DNA of 64,000 nt from Argentina anserina (GCF_933775445.1 NC_065874.1:4297001-4361000), one strand, 5' to 3'; positions 1 to 12,870 are shown, counted from the stretch's first letter. Numbers and translations: made by a program. Notes: generated by a model not told the origin, from the sequence alone.

Positions 1-381
1 TCGTCTACCTTCTCCTTCTGCTCTTTGATCTCCATCATCGCTTTCTCCGGAATTTTGCAGACATGGAGACAACAACGGTTCTTGATATGTTATCAAACGA
101 CGCGCCGTTTTGATGGCTACGACTGTACGTATTTTGTTTTTTTACTGAGGGATCTGTTGTCTTTCTGCGTAACTACTCCGAACGAATTCGAGCGTTTGCA
201 GCGCAAATTCGTCCATTTATAGCGCGAATCTGACGTTTCCAATGGTACAAGCATTTCACATGTTAAAATACTCCTCGGATAAACGCCGGATATTCCTTTA
301 TAATTGATGGTGATGATCGGAGAGGTTTTTGAAAAGACAATTGTACCCCCACGAGGGAAAAGTAATTACCACGGACATCTT
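1..381. other. no recognisable gene
   Basis: Short open frames occur here but none resembles a known family or has a good start context. It is the flank of the NDR1/HIN1-like remnant that follows. Confidence 0.4.
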
Positions 382-748
382 CTGTATGCTGCTCATAGGT
401 TGTGCAGCGGGAGCACTGGTCAATATACTCTTCTTCAATCCACCCAACCTCAAAGTTACAGTCACCAACTTTGGCTCAATTCAGTCTCAGAAACAATGAG
501 GACACTCTCAGCTACAGCATTGGGTTCGACCTCACCTCCAGAAACCTCAACCATAATTACCACATCGCTAATAAAGATGTGCTCTACAGAAAAATCGAAG
601 CCATTGCCAAATATAGGGAGGAGGGGTTTGCTAACTGGACTCTGAGTTTGCCGCCGCTCAAAAAACACCGCAAGAACACAACGTTTCCGCAATTCCCGGC
701 TACTCGATCAAGGGCAACAGCCGGTGAGGTTTCAGTGTTGAAGACTTG
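382..748 (+). pseudogene. NDR1/HIN1-like (LEA_2) gene remnant
   Basis: Two pieces in different frames together look like an NHL/YLS9-type protein. The first (about 382-498) reads as a small hydrophobic segment followed by FNPPNLKVTV and then a stop. The second (about 513-748) contains LSYSIGFDLTSRNLN, then RKIEAIAKYREEGFANWTL and KHRKNTTFPQF. These correspond to the family's 'Y-x-hydrophobic-x-L-x-x-RNPN' strand, its 'IEA-Y-G-x-RF' stretch and its 'HKNTT' loop. Intact members are about 200-250 residue plasma-membrane proteins linked to defence. Here the frame changes between about 495 and 510 and the N-terminal cytosolic part is not seen, so I call it a pseudogene. A sequencing error could mimic the frameshift, but the missing N-terminus argues against that. 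Confidence 0.6.
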
Positions 749-1352
749 AAGTGGTGGTTTCTATATATGCAAGTTAAAGGAAACTCGACAAGGTCTTACA
801 ACTGTAAATGGTCATGCAAGCTGAAGATTCCCAAGAGTTCTAATCGAACATCTTTCAAGGCTACCAATTGTTCAATGTTTAAATGAGAAAAAGCTAAGGG
901 ATAACGACCTTCTCATGTCCTAGATCAATCGATAATTAGTTTTTCTTATATACTACGTACCCTGTATTTGTTTTCCTAGATATTGATCATGCATGATTTT
1001 AACTTTGGTTAGTTTGCCTACTTTTATTCTGCATGTTCTTTCGATCAGTTTTCCTTTTATTTCGTTTGCAAAGTTCTCTGCGTCAACAATTTAAACCTAA
1101 CTGATAAGTCTGATAACAGAAACCGAACTGATAATGAGTGTTGCCAAATGTTAAGCTCAACATATTCTGGCAAGAATGTTTTTTATATGATTTCTGCTTG
1201 TTAAGCTCAACAGCGATCTATATGCATGACGTTCACCAACTCTGTGGGAAGACAATTGATCACACTCCATCTCTTACTATCGCCTTTAAATTCCATTGCG
1301 AATATGAGGCTTCTGCAACGACGTCCATGCATGCATGCTCTATCTCGAAGCA
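749..1352. other. intergenic, 5' flank of the metalloproteinase gene
   Basis: AT-rich sequence with no coding signal that I trust. It should contain the promoter and leader of the metalloproteinase gene, but I see no clear TATA box at a convincing distance. Confidence 0.4.
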
Positions 1353-2441
1353 ATGACACCAAAATCTGATATTTCTCTTTTCATAGTCACCCTTCTTCTC
1401 CTCCTCCTCACCCTCTTTTCTTTCCTCTCTAACGCATCGGCAAAAGAACCCCTTAGCAAAAGCTCATCTCCGTTTAAGTTCATTGAGCATCTAAAGGGGT
1501 GTCACAAAGGTGACAGGGTGAAGGGAATCAATGAACTCAAGAAGTACCTACACAAGTTTGGTTACTTGAACTACAAGAACCACGTCCATTTTGACACCGA
1601 TGATTTCGACGAGCTCCTTGAGGAAGCCATCAAGACTTACCAGCTCAATTTCCACCTCAAGGCCACCGGAGTGTTGGACGACAAAACCGTATCAAAGATG
1701 ATGATGCCTCGTTGTGGTATGCCTGATATCATCAATTTCTCCTCATCCATGCGATCAACCAGGATCAATCGCGGTACGCATTTCATCATACTAAAAAAAA
1801 TTGATTATGAACTTAGTTATAGGGTAGCGTAATTTGCAGACCCTATCTTACAATCTACACGCTCTGACATTTTTTTAATATAGAAATGTAAAAAATTGAT
1901 GTATTAATTGCTTCTCTTGATTAATTGTTTTACAGGTTCAATTCATATAAACTCTGTTCACTACTCATTTCCAGATGGAAATCCAAAATGGTCTTCCGCT
2001 AAGTTCAATCTCACTTATGGTTTTCTCGCTAGCACCCCATCCCAAGCCATGGGTCCTGTGGCAAAGGCTTTCGCAACTTGGGCCAAGAACACTCACTTCA
2101 AGTTCAGCAAGGCCCAAAGCGGGAGTGCAGATTTGAAGATTAGTTTTGAGAGGAGAGCTCACGGAGACCAATATCCATTTAATGGGCCTGGTGGAGAACT
2201 GGCCCATGCTTTTTACCCGCCGGACGGGAGACTCCACTATGACGCAGAGGAGAGTTGGTCGGCGGGGCCTAAACCAGGTACTTATGACTTGGAGAGTGTC
2301 GCTTTACATGAAATAGGGCACCTTCTGGGACTTGGGCATAGCTCAATAGAGGGAGCTGCCATGTACCCAATCATACCCGAGGGACAATCTCTTAGTTTGA
2401 AGGGAGACGATCTTCAAGGAATTAAAGCTTTATATGGTTGA
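1353..2441 (+). CDS. plant matrix metalloproteinase (matrixin, M10A)
   Basis: Two exons, 1353-1773 and 1936-2441, give about 308 residues. Residues 1-31 form a leucine-rich signal peptide. A propeptide of about 110 residues ends in the cysteine-switch motif PRCGMPD, whose Cys caps the catalytic zinc until activation. The catalytic domain ends with the zinc ligands and general base in HEIGHLLGLGHSS, followed by the Met-turn (AAMYP) and the closing helix GDDLQGIKALYG. The start at 1353 is preferred over an ATG at 1335 because it puts the hydrophobic signal segment near the N-terminus. The intron (1774-1935) has gt/ag ends and splits a Gly codon just after the propeptide. Family members are secreted or wall-associated zinc endopeptidases that remodel the extracellular matrix. 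No GPI tail is evident. Most plant MMP genes are intronless, so this intron is unusual. Confidence 0.93.
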
Positions 2442-3699
2442 GGAGTAGTGCTCAATCAAATAAATCAAAGCGATGTAGGTTGTGTTGCTTATTACTGATT
2501 ATCAAATAATGTATCTGCTCTAAATAATAATGATAATGTACTGTTCACTAAATTTACCACTAATTAAGTTCTCAAGTTTAACACAACAGAAGGAAGAATT
2601 AGCATTAGTTTTTTTTTTAATTATTGAACGCGTGCATGCCTCCAACGCTCACTCAAGAGATAAACGAAGCATTTACACCTAGTTATATTTTACGTTTGAT
2701 TTGTTTTACTACAAGAGTTTGAGAAGTAAACACACAAAATTGATTTCCTAACAAAACATATAAGATACTTGTTTGTTAGATAGATGTAGAATGATAGTGT
2801 TTAGCCAAAGTTACCAAAAGTACAAAATTCAACTACAAAATGGTTAGAAATATATGAAACTGTGTAATTATTTTGTGTACCCGCCACACTACGTGACACT
2901 GCTATGTGGTGTACCCAACCAATTATATTACGTCTTGATATAATTAACATGCATGCGATGAAAACTGTAAAAGTTTATTTACATATAAGAACCAATCAGA
3001 AACAATCAGAAATAATCACAGTAAAAAATGGACAAATAACATTAAAATAGTACGTCACATGAGATATGTGACGGGTATATATAATAATTTCTCATGAAAC
3101 CAATCACAATGTGGCAATGTGCATCATGGACTCAAATGTAGAACGAGCAGAAATAATAGTAAAACTATTTTCTTATTACTCTGTCACTAATCCAAGTGAT
3201 CGAACCAATTCACAATTACTACAAGAAAAGTTTGATTTATTAATTACGTGATAAGTAAAACACACAAAATAACTAGTCTGAGTTGAATTCACAACCTCCT
3301 ACTTATCCGATCATGAAAAAGATTACAGAAGCACAGAAATCTCACTTGCAAACTCATGTTTCACACGTACACACAAACGAGTCAATATTTCATAAGAAAA
3401 CACCCCCACACAAGACGAAGCTTGGACTGACCATTCGATTTTTAGGTAAGGCCGTTGAACCCACATTTTCCTGTCCTCCTCCACCTCATTATACTTTCAC
3501 TAATCCTTTTTCTTTTTCCAAATTGAATAACAAAAACAAGCAAATGAGGTAAAAACAAATCACTAACGAAAGAAAGCAAACCGAGAAGATTCGAGTACCT
3601 TTCTGAGACTTGGCTGTACATGCTTCACACTCCACTTTCTCAACTCTCATCACCGATCCAAACATTCAATCCTCTCTCTCCGGCGCCGGTTGATCATCG
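2442..3699. other. intergenic between metalloproteinase and SS4
   Basis: AT-rich spacer. It holds the metalloproteinase 3' UTR, a candidate small inverted-repeat element (2875-3080) and the SS4 promoter and leader. An 89-codon open frame at 3283-3552 has low-complexity composition and no family resemblance. Confidence 0.4.
2875..3080. repeat. candidate MITE with imperfect terminal inverted repeats
   Basis: The left end reads GTGTACCCGCCACA then ACGTGACA. The right end, reverse complemented, reads ATATACCCGTCACA then ATGTGACG. The ends thus share TACCCG(C/T)CACA and a GTGAC block. The interior is AT-rich with repeated AATCAGAAA-like words. No target duplication is clear, so this is tentative. 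Confidence 0.35.
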
Positions 3700-6600
3700 A
3701 TGGCGGTGAGGCTGACGTCCTGGTTCGTCAGCCAGGGGATTAGCATTTCCGGCTCCAACTCCAACTCCAGGTTCTCTCATTCAGCCTCGCGCTTCTCCTT
3801 CGCTTCCTCTCCGGCTTCTTCTTTTTCCTCCTGTAAGCTCCGCCACCGCAATCTCAGGTACTCTTTCCAACTGTTGTAATCGATCAGCTAATTTACTCGT
3901 TCTAAATTTCAATTGAATCGCAATGACGATTTTAGGTCTTTTCGCAGCTGTACTTGTGTCCAGAAGAGGCCGAGAGTGAGGAAGAAATCCTCGCTTGGAC
4001 AGTCTTCTGCGGATTTCCAGTCAAACGGAGAAGACGAGTCGGAATCGGAGGCTGCTTCGGTCCCTGTTCTGAATTCCGAAAGCGTATCCGATGATGATGT
4101 TCAGATCATCAGCTCAAATGATTCGATTCCGACTGCTCTGACTACATCTGCTCCTTCGGTATGAGCTCTCATCTATTTGAATTTGTTTATAATCTTGATT
4201 TATTATGATCTATTTCAACATTTCCTAAGTGTTAAATTTACGCAGGATTTGGTTGCGATGATAAGGAATGCTGAGAACAGTATGATGTCATTCTGCTCTA
4301 GTCGTTTGGTTTTGTGTTTGTGACTGTTTTTGTTGTGGATGTGATGATATATATATGTGTGTTAATTTGCTTTGTTGGTTGTAGATATTCATTTACTGAA
4401 TCAAGCGCGAGTTAGTGCTCTGCAAGACCTTGACAAGATTTTATCCGAGAAGGAGGGCTTACAGGGAGAAATGAATGATTTGGAAATGAAATTGGCGGAG
4501 ACTGACGCGCGGCTCAGGGTGGCTGCTCAAGAGAAGGTAAAGATGGAGCTCTTGGGAGACCACTTGAACCAGATGCGGAATGAGCAGAATTTCAACGGTG
4601 GTGGTGGTGGTGATGTGGAGAGAAGCAACGGGGTTGAGGTTTTTGAGAGTGAAAGTGATCTTTTTAATCAAGAAGGTTCTTTGCCGTACAAAAGTAACAT
4701 CAATACGCTTGTAGCCAATCTTAGTTCGTTGAGATTAGAAAATGTGTCGCTCAGGAATGATATACAGGAACTCAGGGAGGAGCTCAATAGTGTGAAAAAC
4801 ACTGATGAACGTGTGGTCATGCTCGAAAAACAACGTTCGGCTTTGGACTCGTCCCTGAAAGAGTTGGAGTCCAAATTGCTAGTTTCTCAAGAAGATGTTT
4901 CCAAACTTTCCAATCTGAAAGTTGAATGCAAAGGTTTATGGGAAAAGGTGGAAAATTTGCAAGTACTTCTAGATAAGTCGACCAAGCAGGCAGATCAAGC
5001 TATTATAGTGTTACAGCAAAATCAGGAGATTCAAGAAAAGGTTAACAAATTAGAAGAATCTCTTGAACAAGCTAATGTGTACAAGGAGTCATCAGAAAAG
5101 ATGCAACATTATAATGAGCTTATGCAACAGAAGATTAAATTAATGGAGGATCGCCTTCAACGTTCGGACGAAGAGATACATGCTTATGTTAAGTTATATC
5201 AAGAATCTGTGGAGGAATTTCAAGATACCTTAAATACTCTAAAAGAAGAAAGCAAGAAAAGGGCGATGGATGAACCTGTTGATGATATGCCATGGGAATT
5301 TTGGAGCCGTTTATTGCTTGTAATTGATGGTTGGTTGTTGGAAAGGAAAATATTGGTTGATGATGCAATGGCTTTGAGAGATATGGTATGGAAGAGAGAT
5401 CGACGGATTCATGACTCATACATGGCATGCAAAGAAAAGAATGTAAATGAGGCGGTCACTACATTTCTTAGACTAATATCATCACAAACAAGGTAAATTT
5501 TCTACTACTGAAATGTAAGAGGTATTTATATTTATCATGCTAATTAATTAGCACTGTTGATTTTTAGTTCAGGATTGCATGTTGTTCACATCGCAGCAGA
5601 GATGGCGCCAATTGCTAAGGCAAGTTCAGTTAACCTCTGTTGGTTTTTATATCCTTGCTTGATTTCTTGATAAATTGACCGCTTAAACTACTTTTAGTAC
5701 TATCTAAAATACGCATCAGGAATGTGCGGATCCTAATTCACATCCCTAAATTCAAAAGTTTCTCTTATCAGTCGGCATAGGGGCCTTATGAGGATGTTAG
5801 ATTTGGACTTCCTACACTACAATTTTAGTTCAAACCCATCCCTGTTGTAATAGAAGTCTGCAGTGCTCTTCATGCCTTCTTGAAAAGGTTTTTATTGCAT
5901 TTTTATCGCATCTAGTGTAGCTTTTGTTTTCTCCTTGATCTGCTGTTGCTGTAAAGGTGAAGGATGCTGTAATTAGGTTCACTTGCGTATTTTCTCTGTG
6001 AACTAGGTCTATCATTTGTGAAAGAGGTCCTGGATCATACATTTGCTTGATATATGTTGATATTAAAATAGATTTTTTTTATTATATATTTTTGTTTATT
6101 TATGTATGGGTCAGTGGTCTTTTATTTTGCAGGTCGGTGGTTTGGGTGATGTTGTAGCTGGTCTTAGTAAAGCACTGCAGAAGAAGGGACACCTTGTGGA
6201 AATTATTCTTCCCAAATATGATTGCATGGAGTATGATCGTGTTCGAGACCTAAGGGTATGTTGTGTCTGTTAATTTTTATTTTAAATATTGATCGTTTTT
6301 CTACAGGAATATCATTAAATTCTTTAGTGACATTTGTCCTATACAGGCTCTGGATGTGGCAGTAGAGTCGTATTTTGATGGTCGACTATATAAGAACAAA
6401 ATATGGGTTGGCACTGTTGAAGGTGAGTAATTTCAATGTATCTGTCTGCACTTCATTTTAGCACTGCATTCTCACCATATATTTTTTGGTTCTCCAGGTC
6501 TTCCCGTATATTTTATTGAGCCTCTTCATCCCGATAAGCTCTTTTGGAGAGGACAGTTTTACGGAGAACGTGATGATTTCAAACGTTTTTCCTTTTTCAG

Positions 6601-6723
6601 TCGTGCAGCCCTTGAGTTGCTTTTCCAAGCTGGCAAAAAACCTGACATAATTCATTGTCATGATTGGCAGACAGCTTTCGTGGTATGGACCTTTAAGCTC
6701 AATTTTTATTTCTTTGACACTAC

Positions 6724-6759
<36 letters not shown>

Positions 6760-9700
6760 GAGACACAAATTTAGTTATCGAGTTGGTTCTTTTCTAGGCT
6801 CCACTTTATTGGGACTTATATGCCCCAAAGGGATTAAACTCAGCTCGGATATGTTTCACCTGCCACAATTTTGAATACCAAGGCACTGCACCTGCTTCAG
6901 ACTTGGCGTCTTGTGGTCTTGACGTTGCTCAGCTAAACAGACCTGATAGAATGCAGGACAACTCCGCACATGATAGAATCAATCCTGTTAAGGTATATAG
7001 TAAATGGATTTATTTCATATCAGCATACTTTCAGGTGTAAACGCTGATCCCTTTTACATTTTACGCTTCTCTATGTCAGGGTGCAGTAGTATTCTCTAAT
7101 ATTGTGACAACGGTTTCACCTACTTATGCACAAGAGGTGCGGACTGCTGAGGTATGGCTTATTCTTTTGACATTATGTTTGACTACTTGTATATTGAGGC
7201 TGGAATGGACTTAGATCAGGCTCCTTGTGTAGTTTCTGAAGCTCTTCATAGGAAATTGACTACTTGTACATTGATGATCAACTTATCATAGTAAATGTGT
7301 TAGTTGCATCAGCCTTATTCTCACTTGTTGCATTAAACTGTATTATCTATGACTACAGGGTGGACGTGGTCTCCATTCAACACTTAACTTTCATGCTAAA
7401 AAGTTCATTGGAATTCTCAATGGAATTGATGCTGATGCATGGAATCCTGCCACCGACGGATATCTCAAAGTACAGTACAGTGCTAATGATCTGGAGGGGA
7501 AGGCAGAAAATAAAGAAGCTCTTAGAAAGAGTCTAGGGCTTTCTTCTGCTGATGTTAGGAGACCATTGGTAATTGCATTTTCTGAAGTTCAAATGCTTCA
7601 CTTTGTTGTGCACTATCTTAGTTTTCTAATTATGCATGTTTTCCCAGCTATTTGAAAACACTAGATTTTACTACATTAATACCATTGTTTTTTGGGTTTT
7701 ATGAGAAATCATACATAAGAAAATAATATAATAGATACAGCTCTGTCATTTGTTTTTTCATTCCTACAGTTTCCTTGGAGCTTTATACTAAACTCAACTT
7801 GTTCATGCATGTTTGGAAATTGCATACATGGTCATTCTTACAAGGGCGGAACCCCCTTTTGTACAAAGTTTTTTCTTACCTATTGTACAATGGTCAGAGG
7901 CAGTCAACTTTAAGTCAATAATTTTTGTTCGAAAGGCATACTTGGGCAGTGCTATTCTTTCTTTACTTTTGGAACTTGGTAGTAGTCAACATGTCAAATA
8001 GCTTATACATTAGCTTTTGCTCCTCTGTTTAAGTTAATGTATCAATTTCTGTTAATTTGCTCTGCATGTAAATCATGTCAGAGATTCTGACAATTGTATC
8101 ATTGGTACACGACTATACGTGCATCATTGTTTTATTTTTTTGTTATTTATTTTCATTAAGCATGACTGTTGGTCAGTGAAGCTAGGTGAATACTTGAATT
8201 TCTTTGATCTCTTGGATAGGTGGGATGCATAACGAGGTTGGTGCCACAGAAAGGTGTGCATCTCATCAGACATGCGATTTATAGAACATTGGAACTAGGA
8301 GGGCAATTTGTTCTTCTGGGTTCAAGCCCCGTACATCATATTCAGGTACTTCTCTACCTTTCTTTTATTATTTTATTTAGGCTATTTTCCCACCTGGTGT
8401 TATTGATAAACTAAAATCGGCTTATAAATCTATTTATCAGTTCTCTAGATATTTTGATATTATTCTTCTAGATTAGGGCTCATATTTTTTAGCCTCCTGA
8501 TGTAACCTTATTACTATAAACTCAATGAAAAAGGTGAGCTTACTAATAAAGCTAAACCTATCCTATCTATTGCCTCTCTATCTTCCATTTATTATTCCTC
8601 CCTGACCTATCCTTTCAAGACTTTAACTCAACTTGGTAATAGAATACAAAATTTTGAGCTCAGATCTCCGCAGTTGCAATATGCAGTAGTCTCTCATGCT
8701 GGATTCTAGTGGCTTGTTTGCATGCTTAACCATCCGTTTTGAGCTCAAATCCTTGCGACATTAATTTACTTGCTGGTTTTTAGTGGCTTGTTTGCACATT
8801 TATGCAATCAGTAAGTGGTGTATAGTGGCTGTATTCTTCTATACATGGTTGTGTGAGCTTAGTTTTTTCGTTTGAGAGAATGTATGTGCTCAGTTGTATC
8901 TATCTGTTCTAGTGAATCACTAATTCTTTGTTTTTCATACTTATCTGAATAATTTACTTCAGGATTTCTTCTTTTATTTTGATCTGCAGAAGGAATTTGA
9001 GGCTATTGCAAACCATTTTGAGAATCATGATCATATTAGATTGATATTGAAGTATGATGAAACTATCTCCCATTCCATTTTTGCTGCTTCTGACATGTTC
9101 ATCGTTCCATCAATCTTTGAGCCTTGTGGACTTACACAGGTGAAGTTTTTCTCTGCCCTGTGAAAATTATCTCAGCAGATCATCAATTCTGAGCTTTCAT
9201 ATTAACTTCCTCTTTTCTTTGGTTTCCAGATGATAGCAATGAGATATGGTTCTATACCCATGGCAAGAAAAACCGGTGGTCTGAATGATAGGTGGGCGCT
9301 TAATGGCTAATACATTATGTAACTTGCATTAAATAGTTTAAGTTATTTGCTTCTATGGAAACTTTGAATTACTAAATCTTTCTTGTACAGTGTCTTTGAT
9401 GTTGATGATGACACCATACCTCTTCAGTTTCGAAATGGATATTCATTCTTGTCCCCTGATGAACAGGTAAGAACCTCTACTATATCCTTAATGCATTTAT
9501 AATTTGATCTTCTCTCTTATCTGCCATTGATGCTGGAGGCTTCAAATCTGATATAATATCTTCTCCTCTTCTTTATGTTGTAAAATCTCTCGAGTGTCCA
9601 CTTCAGTATTCATATCATTCCAGTCTACAACATAATGTATACTCAAGTAAATACTTCCAGGAACTAAATGGTGCTCTGGAACGTGCATTTAGACACTACC

Positions 9701-9837
9701 TAAGTAATCCTGAGAGTTGGCGGCAGCTAGTTCAGAAGGATATGAACATAGATTTCAGTTGGGATACTTCTGCTGCACAATATGAAGAACTCTACTCCAA
9801 GTTGGTGGCCAGAGCAAGGTCGAAAGTTTGCCCTTGA
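3700..9837 (+). CDS. SS4: starch synthase 4 (GT5), plastid
   Basis: Sixteen exons: 3700-3857, 3936-4158, 4246-4279, 4385-5492, 5568-5619, 6133-6255, 6347-6422, 6498-6682, 6798-6992, 7080-7151, 7359-7568, 8220-8345, 8990-9139, 9230-9291, 9391-9466, 9661-9837. All phases agree, giving about 1008 residues. The first ~50 residues are a Ser/Arg-rich plastid transit peptide. A long coiled-coil region follows (mostly exon 4, about residues 130-500), typical of SS4 and used for granule initiation and protein contacts. The GT5 catalytic part begins at [14 protein letters not shown] and carries the ADP-glucose-binding [44 protein letters not shown] and the C-terminal KTGGLNDSVFD motif. It transfers glucose from ADP-glucose to alpha-1,4-glucan in plastids. 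Intron 5 has a GC donor (5620-5621), required because KVGGLGDVV must be continuous. The gene looks intact. Confidence 0.96.
6725..6757 (+). repeat. (TC)n microsatellite in SS4 intron 8
   Basis: An uninterrupted TC dinucleotide run inside the intron between exons 8 and 9. It is likely length-variable and not coding. Confidence 0.9.
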
Positions 9838-10790
9838 TCTCTAGATGCTGCTAAACCAGACATCTCCACGTTTCATCCCCTGGGATATACTCTGCTTCGG
9901 ACTCTGATAAGTTGGAGCTTGAACTGCTATTTTATTTAAGAAATCTTAGGAGCAGGCACAACAACAGCTTCAAATATTTGTACGAGTTTGACTCTGGAAG
10001 CGACGGGTGGTTTTAAGATGCTCTGTTCTGTCATCCAAATGCTCATTCTTTAACATTACGATCACTATTTATATGTTCAGGCAACCTCTTTCTTTTATGT
10101 ATACTACTTACCAGGTTCTTATCTTTGTATGCCTTACATAGGCCGATGTGCCTTTTCTTTACGGCTTTCACATCCCTGCCAAGCTTGGATGTAACACTAT
10201 CTTGACGCAAGATATAGATGAGATATGTAAATAAATAAAGAGAAAATTCTCACCATTTTTCGGCACACCAATGTCATTTGATTACTTGAATTTTCTTCAA
10301 CGTTTTTAGGTTGTGCATCTTTCTTCTGTTGCCTCTTATTTCGTTTGGCAGCCCGATTCGTACGCAGCCAGCAACACCAGTACATTTGGGACTTAAAAAG
10401 AAAGCTTATAGGTTGTGATTTTTGCACCCGATAAATAGTCCTCAACTTCAGGGTCTCAAATTCCGATCAAACTTGTTCATCCTTTGAGGGATAACAAAAG
10501 GGACAAAACCTCCAATCTTGTGAGGAAAAGAGTCGTTGGTTTGTTTCCCGCGTAAATTTTGCAGGTGATAGACTGATTATTCATGCTATTCCAATATTGG
10601 ACCTTCCAGTTTGATTACCATTTCGATTGAAGTTTAAGTATCTTCTTGTTTGATGAACATTAGTGACCAGTAGCTATCTCAAATAATAGGATGAAACATT
10701 GTTGCACAAAGTTCAAATGAAGTTGTCCATTGATTGAAACATTTACATCACCGACAACACAACAAACTAAACGTAACAACTCCAGGCTCT
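9838..10790. other. convergent 3' ends of SS4 and LHCB1
   Basis: The SS4 3' UTR probably covers roughly 9838-10190, and the minus-strand LHCB1 3' UTR the last part from about 10650. An 82-codon minus-strand frame at 10197-10445 shows no family resemblance. Confidence 0.4.
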
Positions 10791-11579
10791 TCACTTTCCG
10801 GGAGCAAAGTTGGTGGCGTATGACCAGGCATTGTTGTTGACCGGGTCAGCAAGGTGGTCGGCAAGGTTCTCCAGTGGTCCCTTTCCAGTAACAATGGCCT
10901 GAACGAAGAAGCCGAACATAGAGAACATGGCCAACCTACCATTCTTGAGCTCCTTCACCTTAAGCTCAGCGAAAGCTTCTGGGTCATCAGCAAGACCCAA
11001 TGGGTCAAAGCTGCCTCCTGGGTAAAGTGGGTCCTCAACTTCTCCAAGTGGGCCTCCAGCAATTCTGTATCCCTCAACTGCGCCCATCAGGACGACTTGA
11101 GTGGCCCAGATGGCCAATATGCTCTGTGCGTGGACCAAGCTAGGGTTGCCCAAGTAGTCAAGACCGCCCTCGCTGAAGATCTGGGCTCCGGCCTTGAACC
11201 ACACGGCCTCACCAAACTTGACGCCATTGCGGGCCAAGAGCTCAGGGAAGACGCACCCAAGAGCTCCGAGCATGGCCCACCTGGAGTGGATCACTTCGAG
11301 CTCACGGTTCTTGGCGAAGGTCTCAGGGTCGGCTGAAAGCCCAGCGGTGTCCCAACCGTAGTCACCGGGGAACTCACCAGTGAGGTAGCTCGGGGGCTCA
11401 CCAGAGAATGGGCCCAAGTACTTGACTCTGTCTGGGCCGTACCATGGGCTTCCAGAGGAAATAGACTTGGAGGCAGTCTTCCTCATGGAGATCCTTCCGG
11501 TTCCGAAAACCTCGGCGGGGGCAAGTTGCACGGCCTTGCCGGCAAATGTGGGGGAGGAGAGAGCCATGGAAGCAGCCAT
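10791..11579 (-). CDS. LHCB1: LHCII type I chlorophyll a/b-binding protein (copy 1)
   Basis: Intronless, 262 residues. The start at 11579 (MAASMALSS) is chosen over an ATG 26 codons upstream because it matches the canonical LHCB1 transit peptide. After the transit peptide of about 35 residues come the trimerisation motif WYGPDR, helix B with the Glu-Arg chlorophyll-binding pattern [13 protein letters not shown], the [14 protein letters not shown] helix, and the last long helix with [16 protein letters not shown]. The HSRWAMLG reading marks type I rather than LHCB2 (HCRWAMLG). The product binds chlorophylls a and b and xanthophylls and forms LHCII trimers for photosystems II and I in the thylakoid. 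It is almost identical to the copy at 13556 on the other strand, with the two start codons 1976 bp apart and facing each other. Confidence 0.97.
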   Translation of the reverse strand: MAASMALSSPTFAGKAVQLAPAEVFGTGRISMRKTASKSISSGSPWYGPDRVKYLGPFSGEPPSYLTGEFPGDYGWDTAGLSADPETFAKNRELEVIHSRWAMLGALGCVFPELLARNGVKFGEAVWFKAGAQIFSEGGLDYLGNPSLVHAQSILAIWATQVVLMGAVEGYRIAGGPLGEVEDPLYPGGSFDPLGLADDPEAFAELKVKELKNGRLAMFSMFGFFVQAIVTGKGPLENLADHLADPVNNNAWSYATNFAPGK

Positions 11580-11663
11580 TGGAAACTTGTGAGTAAGAAA
11601 GTAAAGAAATGGAATAGGTGAGAATGATGAGTAGTTGTGGTGATAGGTAACGAGCATTATGAG

Positions 11664-11718
11664 CTTAAATAGGACCAGACCCCTTATCTTAGAAGATCAA
11701 TAGCTCAAGTCTCATTGG
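11664..11718 (-). promoter_or_regulatory. LHCB1 copy 1 promoter: CCAAT, I-box, TATA
   Basis: Read on the minus strand: CCAAT (11718-11714), then CTAAGATAAGG (11692-11682) containing the light-responsive I-box GATAAG, then TATTTAAG (11671-11664). The CCAAT-to-GATAAG spacing is exactly the same (30 bp) as in the promoter of the facing copy. Confidence 0.7.
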
Positions 11719-12832
11719 ATGTGAAATTTTGAAGTTTGATCTCCTTGGTGTACTTGGCACCCTCAACACCACCAACATTTACAGTGTGACAAAAAAATCT
11801 TAGAGAACAATTTAATAGTACCACTAGTTCTTCCAATTGGACATTGCCAGTTGATCAATATCGATAGATAACCTTTATCTGGTAGAAGAGATAGTATGGG
11901 ATATTGGTGTACGACCAAAGCACTGATTCCACCAGACAAATGTCACTTCAGATTTGCCCTAATCAGGACCCCTCGAGGGTTTGCACTGATAGCCATGAGT
12001 GAAGATTGATCTGTTTCTGTAGGGTCTAGTGCGCCTTAGAGACTTCTCAATATAAGCAGTTGTTGTGAACAAAATAATCAATAGCAATCGTAATTAGATC
12101 TGAATGCAATTCTTGACAGGTAACAAACTCAACGCCGAAATTGTGTGGCTGTTTTTCTTTTCACATTAGTGATGTCAAACTAAGATTAATCAAACATAAG
12201 TTCTTGACGGTCAAGAACATGAACTCGCAAGATAAGGAGGCTTCAGACCCTTAGACTTTGATCTGTTTCAAGGTGAAAATGATCGCGAGTTTGATATCGA
12301 AGTCACGAAGTGGAAGAAATGATCGATCGAGGATGAGATATTTTTCGTTTCTGCAGCTGGTGAGATATTTCGCGAAGAGGTTCACTGTCTGCCACTCAAT
12401 TCTTCTTCAACCTTTTCTGGGATTTTACTTTGCTCTCAGTGACCGTTGAGACATCGTCACATGTCTCCGATATCCCTCCAACCACACACACATCATTACT
12501 CTGTGACCGATGTAGCTAGCTCGATCATGCATGCACCACCCTCGATCAGTCTCAGACTTACCTTTCAAGCTACCTATTATTCATAATATGTTAAACACTT
12601 ATTATTCATAATTTCATATGGTCATATTAGAGATGCCATTTGATCATGCATGCCCATCCTTGTCTATATCAACGGGTTTGTGACTAAGGAACCTATTACA
12701 ATGATGGGTTGCATGACCAATGATGTAAACAGTAAACTGAAGACATTAGACAATCACTATGATCTTCAATATATACACGTACATCAATATACACTGGAAA
12801 CTGTGTTAGCTATTTCAGAAGATGTTGACTAG

Positions 12833-12864
<32 letters not shown>

Positions 12865-12870
12865 CTCTCT
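12833..12870. repeat. (AT)n(CT)n compound microsatellite
   Basis: About fourteen AT units followed by five CT units, in the LHCB1 intergenic region. Confidence 0.9.

Noticed and set aside
1335..1352. Upstream in-frame ATG of the metalloproteinase
   Set aside because: It adds six residues before a normal signal peptide; the ATG at 1353 fits secretion better, though the first cannot be excluded.
10854..11336. 160-codon frame antisense to LHCB1, with a similar one at 13802-14284
   Set aside because: Both are antisense shadows of the two conserved LHCB1 genes; their similarity follows from the sense coding constraint.
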